Shown one piece after another: positions 44,360-54,292 of a stretch of DNA of 64,000 nucleotides. Both the position numbers and the translations under genes were made by a program. How positions within the stretch are numbered: position 1 is the first letter of the stretch; every line of letters starts with the position of its first letter. The notes beneath the pieces are model-generated. The model did not search any database. It saw only the letters and a list, made by a program, of their open reading frames with translations, and had not been told where the DNA came from. The DNA is from Vesta saturnalis (lineage: Eukaryota; Arthropoda; Insecta; Coleoptera; Lampyridae), in NCBI GenBank assembly GCA_036346205.1, contig JARFJB010000931.1:1-64000 (forward strand), in the 5' to 3' direction.

Positions 44360-46474
44360 CCCTCCGTCACTCGCACCGTTAGAAAAAGACTAACATTTTT
44401 CAAAAATTTGTCATAATTTCTAAAAATTTGCTTAGTTTTTTACGTGCGTTCAGGAATGCTATCATGACCCCACCTACTATACGTATGTATAGTGGAGTGG
44501 GGAGACGTTTTTGTTTTAGTACCAAAATTACATCTTGTTAGTGCGAATCTAACACGCGAGGGATCTCGTTGGTCCGAATGTTAGGAAAATCTAACGACGC
44601 GAGTGACGGCGTGTGTAAAAATTTTGTTAATTTTGATAGATTTTCTTTTTTTATTTTAGTGTTTCGTTTGACCATAAGTGTTTTTGGAAATTAAACATGG
44701 ATGAAAAAACTGAAAAGCAGCTGCTGAAATGGTGTAAGGAGATTGAAACTGATGAAGAAACATTTGATTCCGATGGCGATTTGAGAGATGCGCCTTCTGA
44801 ACATAATGAACATCAGACCGATACAAAACAATCTGGAGATGAAACAGATGATGATCTACCTAATCTACACTCCCAACTTGTTATTACTGATATTCCTAAG
44901 TTTTATGGAAAGAATAAGACGCCTTGGTACAAACAAGAACCGCCTGAAACTAAAAGCAAGGTAAAAAGTCGCAATATAGTTACAAGGCCACCTGGAGTAA
45001 AAAGTGAGGCAAAACAAGCTAAAACTATATTGGATTGTTGGAAGTTATTTTTCGTAGATGAAATGATATATAAAGTTGTAAAGTATACCAATAAAAAGTT
45101 AGCTTTGATGAGAAGTTCTTATCAACGACCCCCAGATTGTCCTCCTACTGACTATGACGAAATATTACCCTTTATTGGACTGCTTTTTATGGCTGGTGTA
45201 AAAAAAGCACAACATCTGAATACTGATGAACTTTGAAAGTGCAATGGTACAGCACCTGATTTCTTCGTGGCAACTATGTCTAAAAAAGATTTCATCAGTT
45301 GGTTCAATCGATAAGGTTTGATGATGCAGCAACGCGGCCAAAAACACTACCGCAATTGATAATCTCGCACCAGTTCGAGACATATTTGAGTCACTTGTGA
45401 AAAATTGTAAAAGGACATACACTCTTGGATTGTACGTAACCATTCATGAAATGTTTGAGGGATTTCGAAGTAGATGTCGATTTAGGCAGTACATTGCCAA
45501 TAAGCCTGCCAAATATGGCATAAAAATATATGCCTTAGTCGACTCTAGAACATTTTTCACACTAAATCGCAAAGTTAATGCGGGTAAACAACCAGAAGGA
45601 CCGTTCCAGATGAAAAATGATGTATTCAGTGTAGTAATGTGACTAATAGAACCTATTAGCGAAACAGGACGAAATGTGACCACAGACAATTGCTTCACAT
45701 TTGTGCCTTTGGCCAATAGTTTGGTGGGTCCGACCATGATTGGTACAGTCCGGAAGAATAAACCGCAAGTCCCACGAGTGTTATTAGAAGTGAAGCAAAG
45801 ATCAGTAAACAGCAGCATATTTGCGTTTGGTGAAAAACCAAATAATTGCCTCTTGGTATCATATGTTCCAAAGCCAATCAAGAACGTGTTGCTATTGTCT
45901 ACGATGCACACTGATGACAAGATTGATGAAACTAACTACAGGCGATGCTTGTAAACCCGATATTGTTTCAGACTACAACCTTACAAAAGGTGGAGTAGAT
46001 GTGGTCGACAAAATGAAAGCGGAATATTCCGTAACTAGATGGCCGTTTACCATATTTTGTAGCCTCCTGAATATATCAACAATCAACAGCCAAATAATAT
46101 ATCGGGAAAATACAAACAATATTACTGCTCGAAGGGAATACATTACTGAACTTAGCAAATCGCTTGTTACGCCACATCAATTTTTTACTAGTATTTCATT
46201 TTTTAAATAAATTTATTCTAGGTAAACCCTCAGTCACAGAAGATTCATAATCAGATGCGTTTATAGAGCAAAAAGTTTCGTGTTTTTTTTTATAAAAATA
46301 CGTGAATTTTTTTCAATATGAGCAACATGTACCTAAAATGTTTGTAAGTAAATTGAGTTAATATACCAAACTGTGTATTCAAAAATAGGAGTGTTATTGC
46401 AAAATGAATGAATGGTAGATAAAATCTAACGCGCGAGCGATGGTGTAAAAAAATGAGGCGCGAGTGTCGGAGGG
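44360..46474 (+). mobile_element. piggyBac-type transposon with TTAA flanks
   Basis: TTAA at 44356-44359 and 46475-46478 flank ends reading CCCTCCGTCACTCGCACC on the left and, on the minus strand, CCCTCCGACACTCGCGCC on the right. Subterminal copies of AATCTAACRCGCGAG occur near 44545, 44589 and 46425. Length is 2115 bp with one transposase gene. The tRNA pair lies just outside, 150 bp further right. Confidence 0.95.
44697..46210 (+). pseudogene. piggyBac transposase, first catalytic Asp replaced by His
   Basis: ATG 44697 opens an acidic N-terminus (TDEETFDSDGDLRDAP), then DIPKFYGKNKTPWYKQEPP and LFFVDEMIYKVVKYTNKKLA. TGA at 45234-45236 sits where a tryptophan is usual (NTDEL-W). After two single-base indels between 45280 and 45365 the frame resumes with GLYVTIHEMFEGFRSRCRF, where piggyBac enzymes have ID-E: the first catalytic D is H. 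RNVTTDNCFTFVPLA keeps the second D, and YNLTKGGVDVVDKM the third. A TGA follows FSVVM at about 45640, and another frameshift lies near 45945. Ends at 46210. Dead enzyme on several counts. Confidence 0.9.
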
Positions 46475-46669
46475 TTAACTATTTGTTTACATAGACGTCC
46501 TCTTGGGTATTGTATTATCTTTGTGAATGGATTAAAATCGATCTTTGTACAGTATAATTTAAAAATTTTAAATGGAAAAATTATGAAGTAAAATAATGTA
46601 TCAATTTTAAACTCAGTAATGTATTTAAGAATTATTATTAATTTTATTAAATACATAAATAAAAAGTTT

Positions 46670-46742
46670 ACCTCGAGTAGGATTCGAACCTACGACCTGT
46701 ACTTTGCTAGAGTACCGCGCTAACCAACTGCGCCACCAAGGT
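46670..46742 (-). tRNA. tRNA-like gene, anticodon AGC (left copy)
   Basis: 73 nt folding as a full cloverleaf on the minus strand, identical to the copy at 47029-47101. Acceptor ACCTTGG pairs with TCGAGGT (two G-U pairs), D stem GCGC/GCGC, anticodon stem GTACT/AGTAC with loop CTAGCAA, T arm GTAGG-TTCGAAT-CCTAC. A run of T5 lies a few bases downstream as a Pol III terminator. AGC reads alanine codons, but pair 3:70 is C-G instead of the G-U needed by alanyl-tRNA synthetase, so the isotype is doubtful. Confidence 0.8.
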
Positions 46743-47028
46743 TCAAGCCCCAATCGATGTAAATTTTGTCTTTATGTACGTAGAACTGATGTAAATTAGT
46801 AAATTAATAATAATTTTTAATTACATATTTACCTTTGAACTTATTCGTTCATAACAAAAACTTATAATAATTTAATATTAGTCAAGTTGCTTTGGTATGT
46901 GTGAATCCTTGCGATATTGCAGGCTCACATTCCATTAATATAAGTAATTTGACTGTAATCTCATTATATTTAGAATTTACATCAGTTCTACATACATAAA
47001 GACAAAATTTACATCGATTGGGGCTTGA

Positions 47029-47101
47029 ACCTTGGTGGCGCAGTTGGTTAGCGCGGTACTCTAGCAAAGTACAGGTCGTAGGTTCGAATCCTACTCGAGG
47101 T
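47029..47101 (+). tRNA. tRNA-like gene, anticodon AGC (right copy)
   Basis: Same 73-nt cloverleaf as the left copy, now on the plus strand. A box TGGCGCAGTTGG and B box GGTTCGAATCC are perfect. TTTTT at 47106-47110 follows four bases after the end and would terminate Pol III. No intron. Perfect conservation of both copies in decaying DNA argues either for recent duplication or for selection. Confidence 0.82.
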
Positions 47102-47211
47102 AAACTTTTTATTTATGTATTTAATAAAATTAATAATAATTTTTAATTACATATTTACCTTTGAACTTATTCGTTCATAACAAAAACTTATAATAATTCA
47201 GTAATGTATTA

Positions 47212-47548
47212 TTTATCATTTGCCACATTTTGATTTTTAAGGCTTATTTAGTTTCATACGAAAAATACTTTTTTTAAGTATTTACAGTGTTTTAGGTTGC
47301 TTTTTTAGTGTTTGTTTATTATTCTACAGGAAGCTTTCATTACAACATCTTACCTAAAATGTAGCTGGTGTAAATACGTTTTTCGAAATTTTTTTGATGA
47401 TCTTAATGGTTTTGAGTTATTCATAAAGTATAGTTTAGCGCCTTCTAAGTGCCCTTATTTGTGAAAACAATACACACACGCACCCGCACATGCACACGCA
47501 CACGTAAACGCACACGCACACAAACATGATCCCGCACACCATACGCAC

Positions 47549-47621
<73 letters not shown>

Positions 47622-47899
47622 ATACGCCCAAAGGTTAACGCAATCCATCCATAAACACTTTCAAGATATGGTCCAGTTATATAAATTATAAAATAAATCA
47701 GCTAATAAATACAGATTTACAAACATGGTAAACGAAATGGTAACCATTAATCTAAAATCTTAAAGTTAATGTTTTTCTCATCGAAATATGAACAAGCGTT
47801 CTCAACGAAAATACTCTATGAAAAAAGATATTCAATATGTTCGAAACAGTATGTTGTGTCCAATACCAAAACATCATAAAATGTAGTTTTGCGTATCAC
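47212..47899. other. Non-coding stretch with (AC)n
   Basis: Contains the AC-rich tract below; otherwise nothing recognised. Confidence 0.4.
47553..47616. repeat. (AC)n microsatellite with degenerate left part
   Basis: About 64 bp of perfect AC alternation, preceded at 47471-47552 by CACACGCACCCGCACATGC-type degenerate copies. Cysteine/valine-rich minus-strand frames here are artefacts. Confidence 0.97.
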
Positions 47900-50090
47900 A
47901 ACTATATGTCCAGTCCTTTTCCCAACCGAATTGGTCTGTAAATAAAGGTATTCAATGTGACAAGCGCAATGTAGTGTTCACAAAAAAAATAGTCTTGGTC
48001 CAAATGCACATACTCGCCGCAAATTCAATTCTTAGGTATCGATCTAACGCGTTTGCATTGGTTCTTAAAAAGCTATTTTGACACCGAGAATGCATAAAAT
48101 CCACTTCTTGGGCATCAAAGTAATGTGTTTTCCCAACTAAACTTGTTCATAAATAACGAGTTTGACATCTATTGGTCATAATGCACGTAATCACAAAAAT
48201 GCACAAAATTCACTTCTTGGGCATAAATACGATTTTAACATCTCATCCAATATTCATGGGGTGACGGAAAAAGTATTGAAATAACATCTTAGGCAACGAT
48301 ACAATGCTTAGTAGATTTTTCAACAAAATTGCTACATAGATAAGGGTTTGTACATCTCTTGGTTGAAATCCATGTGTTCAAAGAAAATGAATTCAATCAA
48401 CGCAATACTTAGGGGCGTTTTCCAAACGAAATTGGTGCAAAAATAGCTATTTTATATCGCTTAGCTAAGTGATTTGGGACCCTTTCCCAATGTAATTGCT
48501 GCATAAAGAACGAATTCGACATCTATTGGCCAAAATCTAAATGGTCACAGAAAATGCATAAAACGTACTTATTGGCCTACAATGAATCCTTTGGGATCTA
48601 TTCCCAACGAAATTGGTGCATAAATAACGATTTGGACATCTATTGGTCAAAATACATATGGTCACGGAAAATGCATAAACTTTACTTATTCGACATCGAG
48701 CTGAAATATTGGGACGTTTCCCCAAAGAATCCACTATTCATAAGGTCTCAGGAAATGTACTAAAATAACGTATTGGGCAACGATATAATGCTTAGGGCGG
48801 TTTTTCCAACAAAATTGCTACATAAATAAGGATTTTGACATGTCGTGGTGAAAATCCACGTGTTCAAAGAAAATGCATAAAATGCACTTCTTGAGAAACG
48901 AATGTTTTTCCAACGTAATTGATTCAAAAATATCGATTTTCACATCGCTTGGCTGAGATACATGTGGTCGCAAAATGCTTTAAATGTACTTATTGAACAC
49001 CGATGCAATGCTTTGGGACCTTTTCTCAACGTAATTGGTGCATAAAGAATGAATTCGTGGTCGAGTTCTGTTGGTAAAAATCTAAATGGTCACGGAAAAT
49101 GCATAAAATGTACTTATTGGACTACGATGATGCTTTAGGATCTATTTCCAACGAAAATAAATAACGATTTGGACATCTATTGGGCAACATCAATATGGTC
49201 ACGGAAAATGAATGAATTTTACTTATTTCACATCGAATAGAAACGTTGGAACGTTTGCCCAAAGAAATTGGTGTATTTATTACGATTTTGACATCTCTTA
49301 GCTAATATTCATAGCGTCATGGAAAATGTATTAAAATAACATATTGGGCACCGATTAGGGTGGTTTTTCCAATAAAATTACTACATAAATAAGGATTTTG
49401 ACATTTGGTGGAAATACATGAATTTTACTTATTTCAGATCGAACAGAAACGTTGGAACGTTTGCCCAAAGAAATTGGTGTATTTATTACGATTTTGACAT
49501 CTCTTAGCTAATATTCATAGAGTTACGGAAAATGTACTAAAATAACATATTGGGCAACGATTAGGGTGGTTTTTTCAACAAAATTGGTACATAAATAAGG
49601 ATTTTGACATTTAGTGGAAATACATGAGTTCAAAATTAAATAGACGTTTTGAGCAACGATGTAATAGTTTGGTATGTTTTCCCAACGAAATTGGTGCAAG
49701 ATAGCTAAAACGCATGTGGTCGCGAAAAATGCATTAAATTTACTTATTAGACATCAACGCAATGCTTTGAGACCTTTTCCCAATGTAGTTGGTGCATAAA
49801 GAACGAATTTGAAATATATTGGTCAAAATCTAAATGGTCAAGGAGAATGCATAAAATGTACTTATTGGACTTCCCAACGAAATTGGTGCATAAATAACGA
49901 TTTGGACATCTACAGGACAAAATCTATATGGTCATGGAAAATGTATAAAATTTACTTATTCAATGTCGAGCCGAAACGTTGGGACGCCTCCCCAAAGAAA
50001 TTGCGATTTTGGCTTCTCTTGGTGAAAATACACATGGTCACTGAAAATCCAAGAATTTCACACCTTGGGGATCGAATTAATGCATTTAGC
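47900..50090 (-). repeat. Degenerate satellite array, unit about 115 bp (block 5, minus orientation)
   Basis: The same repeat as at 37.7-39.25 kb, in reverse orientation. The landmark ATGGTCACGGAAAATGCAT or variants occurs near 48541, 48659, 48743, 48966, 49086, 49195 and 49313, mostly 109-120 bp apart. Units contain CGTACTTATTGG-, CCCAACGAAATTGGTGCATA- and AATAACGATTTTGACATC-like phrases. A segment with GAACGTTTGCCCAAAGAAAT and TATTTATTACGATTTTGACA is nearly identical at about 49250 and 49455, so a higher-order duplication of roughly 205 bp exists. Nineteen or so units. Confidence 0.88.
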
Positions 50091-50342
50091 TACATAATGC
50101 TTTCTAACAACATAAAACTTGCAAGTATAGTTTTTCCTCCTATCACAACAATAAGACCAAATTTTGTGTTGGTTTTAATGTGTAGTTACTAATTCAAAGT
50201 ACCATACCTTGACATCTTAAGCCATTCGGAATTAATTAAAAGGACAAACAAGGTGTCGCTAGTATTGATATGATAATTGATATGATAATGACATATTATC
50301 ATATACTAAATAATGGTAAAGCATTTTCCACAAATGCAAAAC

Positions 50343-50347
<5 letters not shown>

Positions 50348-50409
<62 letters not shown>

Positions 50410-50414
50410 TATAT
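50348..50414. repeat. (TA)n microsatellite with an adjoining transposon end
   Basis: About 65 bp of TA alternation with one C interruption. CACAGGGTGATTCACG follows at once, a typical Tc1/mariner-like end inserted at a TA. Confidence 0.95.
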
Positions 50415-51167
50415 ACACAGGGTGATTCACGTCGATGGTGCCTTAGACGTGTACCGAAAACGAGACATGGGATCTTTTTGAAAATTTGGTCACTTGCATG
50501 GTTGGCTCGGATCTATCGATCTAAAATATTTTCAGCGTTGCGACGTTGTCTGTTATGTGGAAAAGTGGCATCACCTTTGATATTTTTAATGAGACGCCCT
50601 GTATATTATCACATTGTTGGGTTCGCTATTACTTTTAAATTTTTTTGGATCACACATCCCTATGCCTATCTTCAACCGTTTTTGAGTAATTAATTAATTT
50701 CCTTATTTTTTAGCCAAAACATGGTTCCAATCGAATGTTCATTATTGTGGTGTTTGAATTTGTAGAAAGTTGAAATTCTGGATGCACTCTATAAATAAGC
50801 TGTACATCAGTTTTCCGTAACAAAATTGGTTCCATAGTGTTCAGGGTCGTTCGAAATTCGTTACGTTTTCGCAAGGTACAAAAATGCAGAAAAGTTCATT
50901 ATTTCAAACAGGACACACTGTATATTATCGAATATTCTGATAGACAATTGAAGTTCCTTTAAAATGATATATCATATTCCTATACCTAAACAGTAAGGTT
51001 TCCGAAAGTGAAACATGTTCCTATAAAAATTTGTAATCTAGTCACATGTTTGTATTGTTACAATGAAGTGTCAAAATTGTTTGACATTATTAAATTCTGA
51101 CATCAGTATTGTTGACATTAGCACGCGTCTACATTCGTTAACAATAGTTGTAGCGAAAAGTATTAAA
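50415..51167 (+). other. Likely 5' part of a DD41D element
   Basis: Starts with ACAGGGTGATTCACG after (TA)n. Near 50591 GACGCCCTGTATATTATC and near 50910 GACACACTGTATATTATCG are end-like inverted motifs, so two related non-autonomous pieces may be stacked. The transposase start follows at 51168. A matching right end was not found. Confidence 0.4.
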
Positions 51168-52165
51168 ATGGGGAGGAATAATTATTCTAATGAAGTTTTG
51201 ATGAAACCCTTCATTCTTCATGGACAATGTGACCAAATTATAGCGAGAACATGCAGGAAGTTCAACGAAATGTATCCTAATTTGCGACCAATGGACAAAA
51301 GAAAGTTTGTACGATTATACAATAATTTCAATAATTATGGATCGAAACTGATTGCGGAACGAACAAAGTATATCACTTCAGACGAAGACAATCTTATAAA
51401 CGTTCTGGCCTATTTCCACGCTCATTCCCAAGCTTCCATAAGGAGTGCAGAAGAAGATTTAGGCCTATCTTATGCTTCCATTCAAAGGATTCTTCAATAT
51501 CAAGAGATGCACGCATACAGGTATATGATAGTTCAAACTCTCAAACCGGAAGATTATCAAAATAGGATAAGCTTTTGTGAAGACATTCTGATCCGTATCC
51601 AAGAAGATCCGAACTTTTTAAAAAGAATAACAGACGAAGCTAAATTTTCTAGGGAAGGCATTTTCAACAGACAAAACCAACATTTCTGGGCAGACTAAAA
51701 TCCAAAAGTTGTTAGAGAAACGGGATTCCAAGAAAAGTTTAGTTTCAATGTTTTTTGTCTTTTGAAAGATAATAAAATAAGTTATTATATTTATGATGAA
51801 TCTTTGAACTCTCAAAAATATCTCGAAATTTTAAGAACGGTAGTGAACAATTTCTTGGATAATTTAACATTAGAAGATTATCGTACCTACTGGTTTCAAC
51901 TGGATGGAGCACCAGCTCATTGCTTTGCAGAAGTAACTGAACAGTTGATCCAAATGTTCGACGATCGCTGGTTAAGGCGGTTAGGACCGTGGAATTGGCC
52001 TGCGAGATCACCCGACCTCACACCTCTTGATTTTTACTTGTGGGGTAATTTGAAGAGGAAGGTTTGTATACAATGTCTGGATATATGGAATGAATATTTT
52101 GTTTGAAAATTAACGACGTTTTCAGACAAAATTTTGCAACTGCTTTACAATTTAAAACCATTCGC
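51168..52165 (+). pseudogene. DD41D transposase, second family, one stop and one frameshift
   Basis: ATG 51168 (MGRNNYSNEVLMKPFILHG) begins a DUF4817-type HTH region with KFNEMYPNLRPMDKRKF, followed by a second HTH (QASIRSAEEDLGLSYASIQRI). First catalytic D in RITDEAKFSREGIF, then TAA at 51696-51698 where WADENP is usual (GAA to TAA). The same frame continues: second D in YWFQLDGAPAH, third in SPDLTPLDFYLWG, 41 residues apart by my count. After KRKV the frame shifts near 52090 (KINDVFRQNFATALQF in another frame). It is distinct in sequence from the elements at 14 and 56 kb. Confidence 0.87.
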
Positions 52166-52169
52166 ATCA

Positions 52170-53529
52170 TGTTGAGTTAGTTAACTAGAGTATTGTTTAC
52201 AAATGCCAAGCAGATTATTACTTTTTTGTTTACAGCTCTATATTTAAATAGTACACCATTGTTTACCAACACTTTAATAAGTTATTTTTATATTTTTATA
52301 CTGTTTATCAATTCATCTTGCACTCTGCTCCGTATTGAAGTTTCCAATTATACAACACTTACAAATCTGTTAAGGGAAATGCGATAAGATAAAACTATTT
52401 ACGAAATCCTTACTAACGGTATCGACATTACGTGTACGTGTCTTTCAATCTCAAATTGAACAGGTTCTGCACCTGGCCAACTACAATCTCAGGTTGCCAT
52501 CTTCATTAGTAACTAAGGCAAACGGTAACTTTCAGAATGATAACATAGCATATAGTAACGTAAACATAAATCAGCAGTGTCATTTGGTCAAGTCAAGTAA
52601 ATCAAGAACGCAACCCAGCATAATGTAATAAAAATTCCATGATTTATAACAATAAACTGTATATATGTGCCATCCTAAAATGGTGTTTTGTGGTATGAAA
52701 TATTAATTTATAAATAACTCAAATTCTTCCACACCTGAAATTGTTTTAATACTGCAGGAAAACTTAGTATTCATAATCATGAACTATTTTATCTTTATCT
52801 TAAACGCTACATTATAATTCTATTGCACTCTCTCTTTATATCTACAAAAGCTGTGGTTGTTTTAAATGGGAGGTTCTAACTACAGGTAAACATAACTAGT
52901 AAGACAGGGTACGAATGTCTATTTCATCTTCTGTACTTGTTGTAGGCGGATAAAATTATATCCATCATCTAAGAATAGACAGACGTTAGCACCTATACGC
53001 CACATTAAACTGCAAACGTTGTTTATTGTAAATGGGAGAGTATATTTGAAAAATTGGAACACTGGAATTGTGGTATGACCTATAACAAACAAAATACACC
53101 CATGTACCACGCCAAAATTACAAACACCCAACGCGTTTGAACAGCCAACCTATCACCAGCGGTTGGCTGATAATGTTCTTCGCTTAACTACCTAATGAAA
53201 CGCGTTCGGTGGTTTCTAATGTTTGTGTGATGCGTGGTTTAATTTTGTGTGTTAAGCAGGCTATAGTTACTATACATTGTTGTGTATTGCGTTAGATCCC
53301 ACTAGTTCAATTACTCACGGTGTAGGATCAGCCTACTATCGGTACAAGCGACGGTATATCCCTTGCATCTCCAACATACTTAATCTCAACTAACCTGACA
53401 TTAAGCAGCATATTTTTAATAATTAGTCCAAACAGACATACTAAAATGAAATTTTAACTACTACGATAAATAAAAGTTTGATGTTAAGGTTCTACGTAAC
53501 CTTAAGATTTCTTATTTTTATATAATGTA
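52170..53529. other. Unassigned stretch
   Basis: No gene recognised. A short minus-strand frame at 52919-53131 has no family motif. Confidence 0.4.
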
Positions 53530-53712
53530 CTAGCTCACCCGTATCGTGCGTTGCTGAGATCTCAGCCCCCTGAGGAGCTGATATTTAAACATTTCTATAC
53601 CAGAAACATTTGCGGGAGCGTACTAAACAACTTCCCAAAGTTTCAAGGCGATCGGATGAATGGTGTAGTAATGCATAAAGGACAAACAAACATACAATCA
53701 TTTACATACAGG
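53530..53712 (+). repeat. Dispersed repeat fragment, LINE 3'-end or SINE-like
   Basis: Begins CTAGCTCACCCGTATCGTGC, continues with AGATCTCAGCCCCCTGAGG and AAGTTTCAAGGCGATCGGAT, and ends AAAGGACAAACAAACATACA with a CATACA-rich tail. This layout is very common at the 3' end of dispersed retroelements in arthropod genomes. No coding part remains. Confidence 0.55.
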
Positions 53713-54292
53713 GTGAGTCATGACTAGAGACGGGCAAGTGCATATTTGCATATTTTTTGTTATTGGGCACATGAACCTTTTTCTTAAGAATATGTACATT
53801 TTTTAACATTTAGGCCCCAAAATCACAAATTTTATTTTGCATATACTGCATATATAAGGAGTTTTACGTTATTAGAGCATATATGAGGTGGTAAGAGCAT
53901 GAAAGTGCATGTTTGCGTCTTTTTTCCGTTCTTTCTTATGTTAGAAAATAAATTTACCAATATTTGTACCGACACTTAAAATTTTAAGCTTGTAATTTCG
54001 TCAACTCTCTGGAAGTTATTTTTAACAGACAAAAAGATTTGTTTACTCAAATCTTATACCTGCTTTTATACTTTAAACCGCTTTAAAACTTCTTAGAAAG
54101 ATAGGTATTTGGGAACTACGTTAATTAGTACTTTAATAATATGCACAATAACTACATTGCAGTTATTGACGAAGGTACGTCGGTATTTTTGATGTTGAAA
54201 ATCTTGGAATTTCCGTTTTTTTTTTGTTTAGGACTGGTGGGGTTGTAGTTGTTTGCAAAAATGTCATTCACTTGTAGCCGTTTGAAGTCAAC

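Larger units (their letters stand above)
46612..47211. repeat. tRNA-bearing foldback: inverted arms, 72-bp direct repeats, 13-bp flanking duplication
   Basis: Arms of about 165 bp (46630-46798 and 46973-47138) are inverted copies, each with a tRNA-like gene. In addition, a 72-bp segment beginning AAATTAATAATAATTTTTAA is directly repeated at 46801-46872 and 47128-47199. The whole is bracketed by TCAGTAATGTATT (about 46612-46624 and 47199-47211), which looks like a target-site duplication. This suggests insertion as one unit, but the mechanism is not clear. Confidence 0.75.

Noticed and set aside
45444..45920. 158-residue minus-strand frame
   Set aside because: Antisense shadow of the piggyBac transposase.
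52919..53131. 70-residue minus-strand frame with FLDDGYN
   Set aside because: Briefly resembled a Tc1 second-aspartate block, but the following residues do not fit and no flanking transposase sequence exists.
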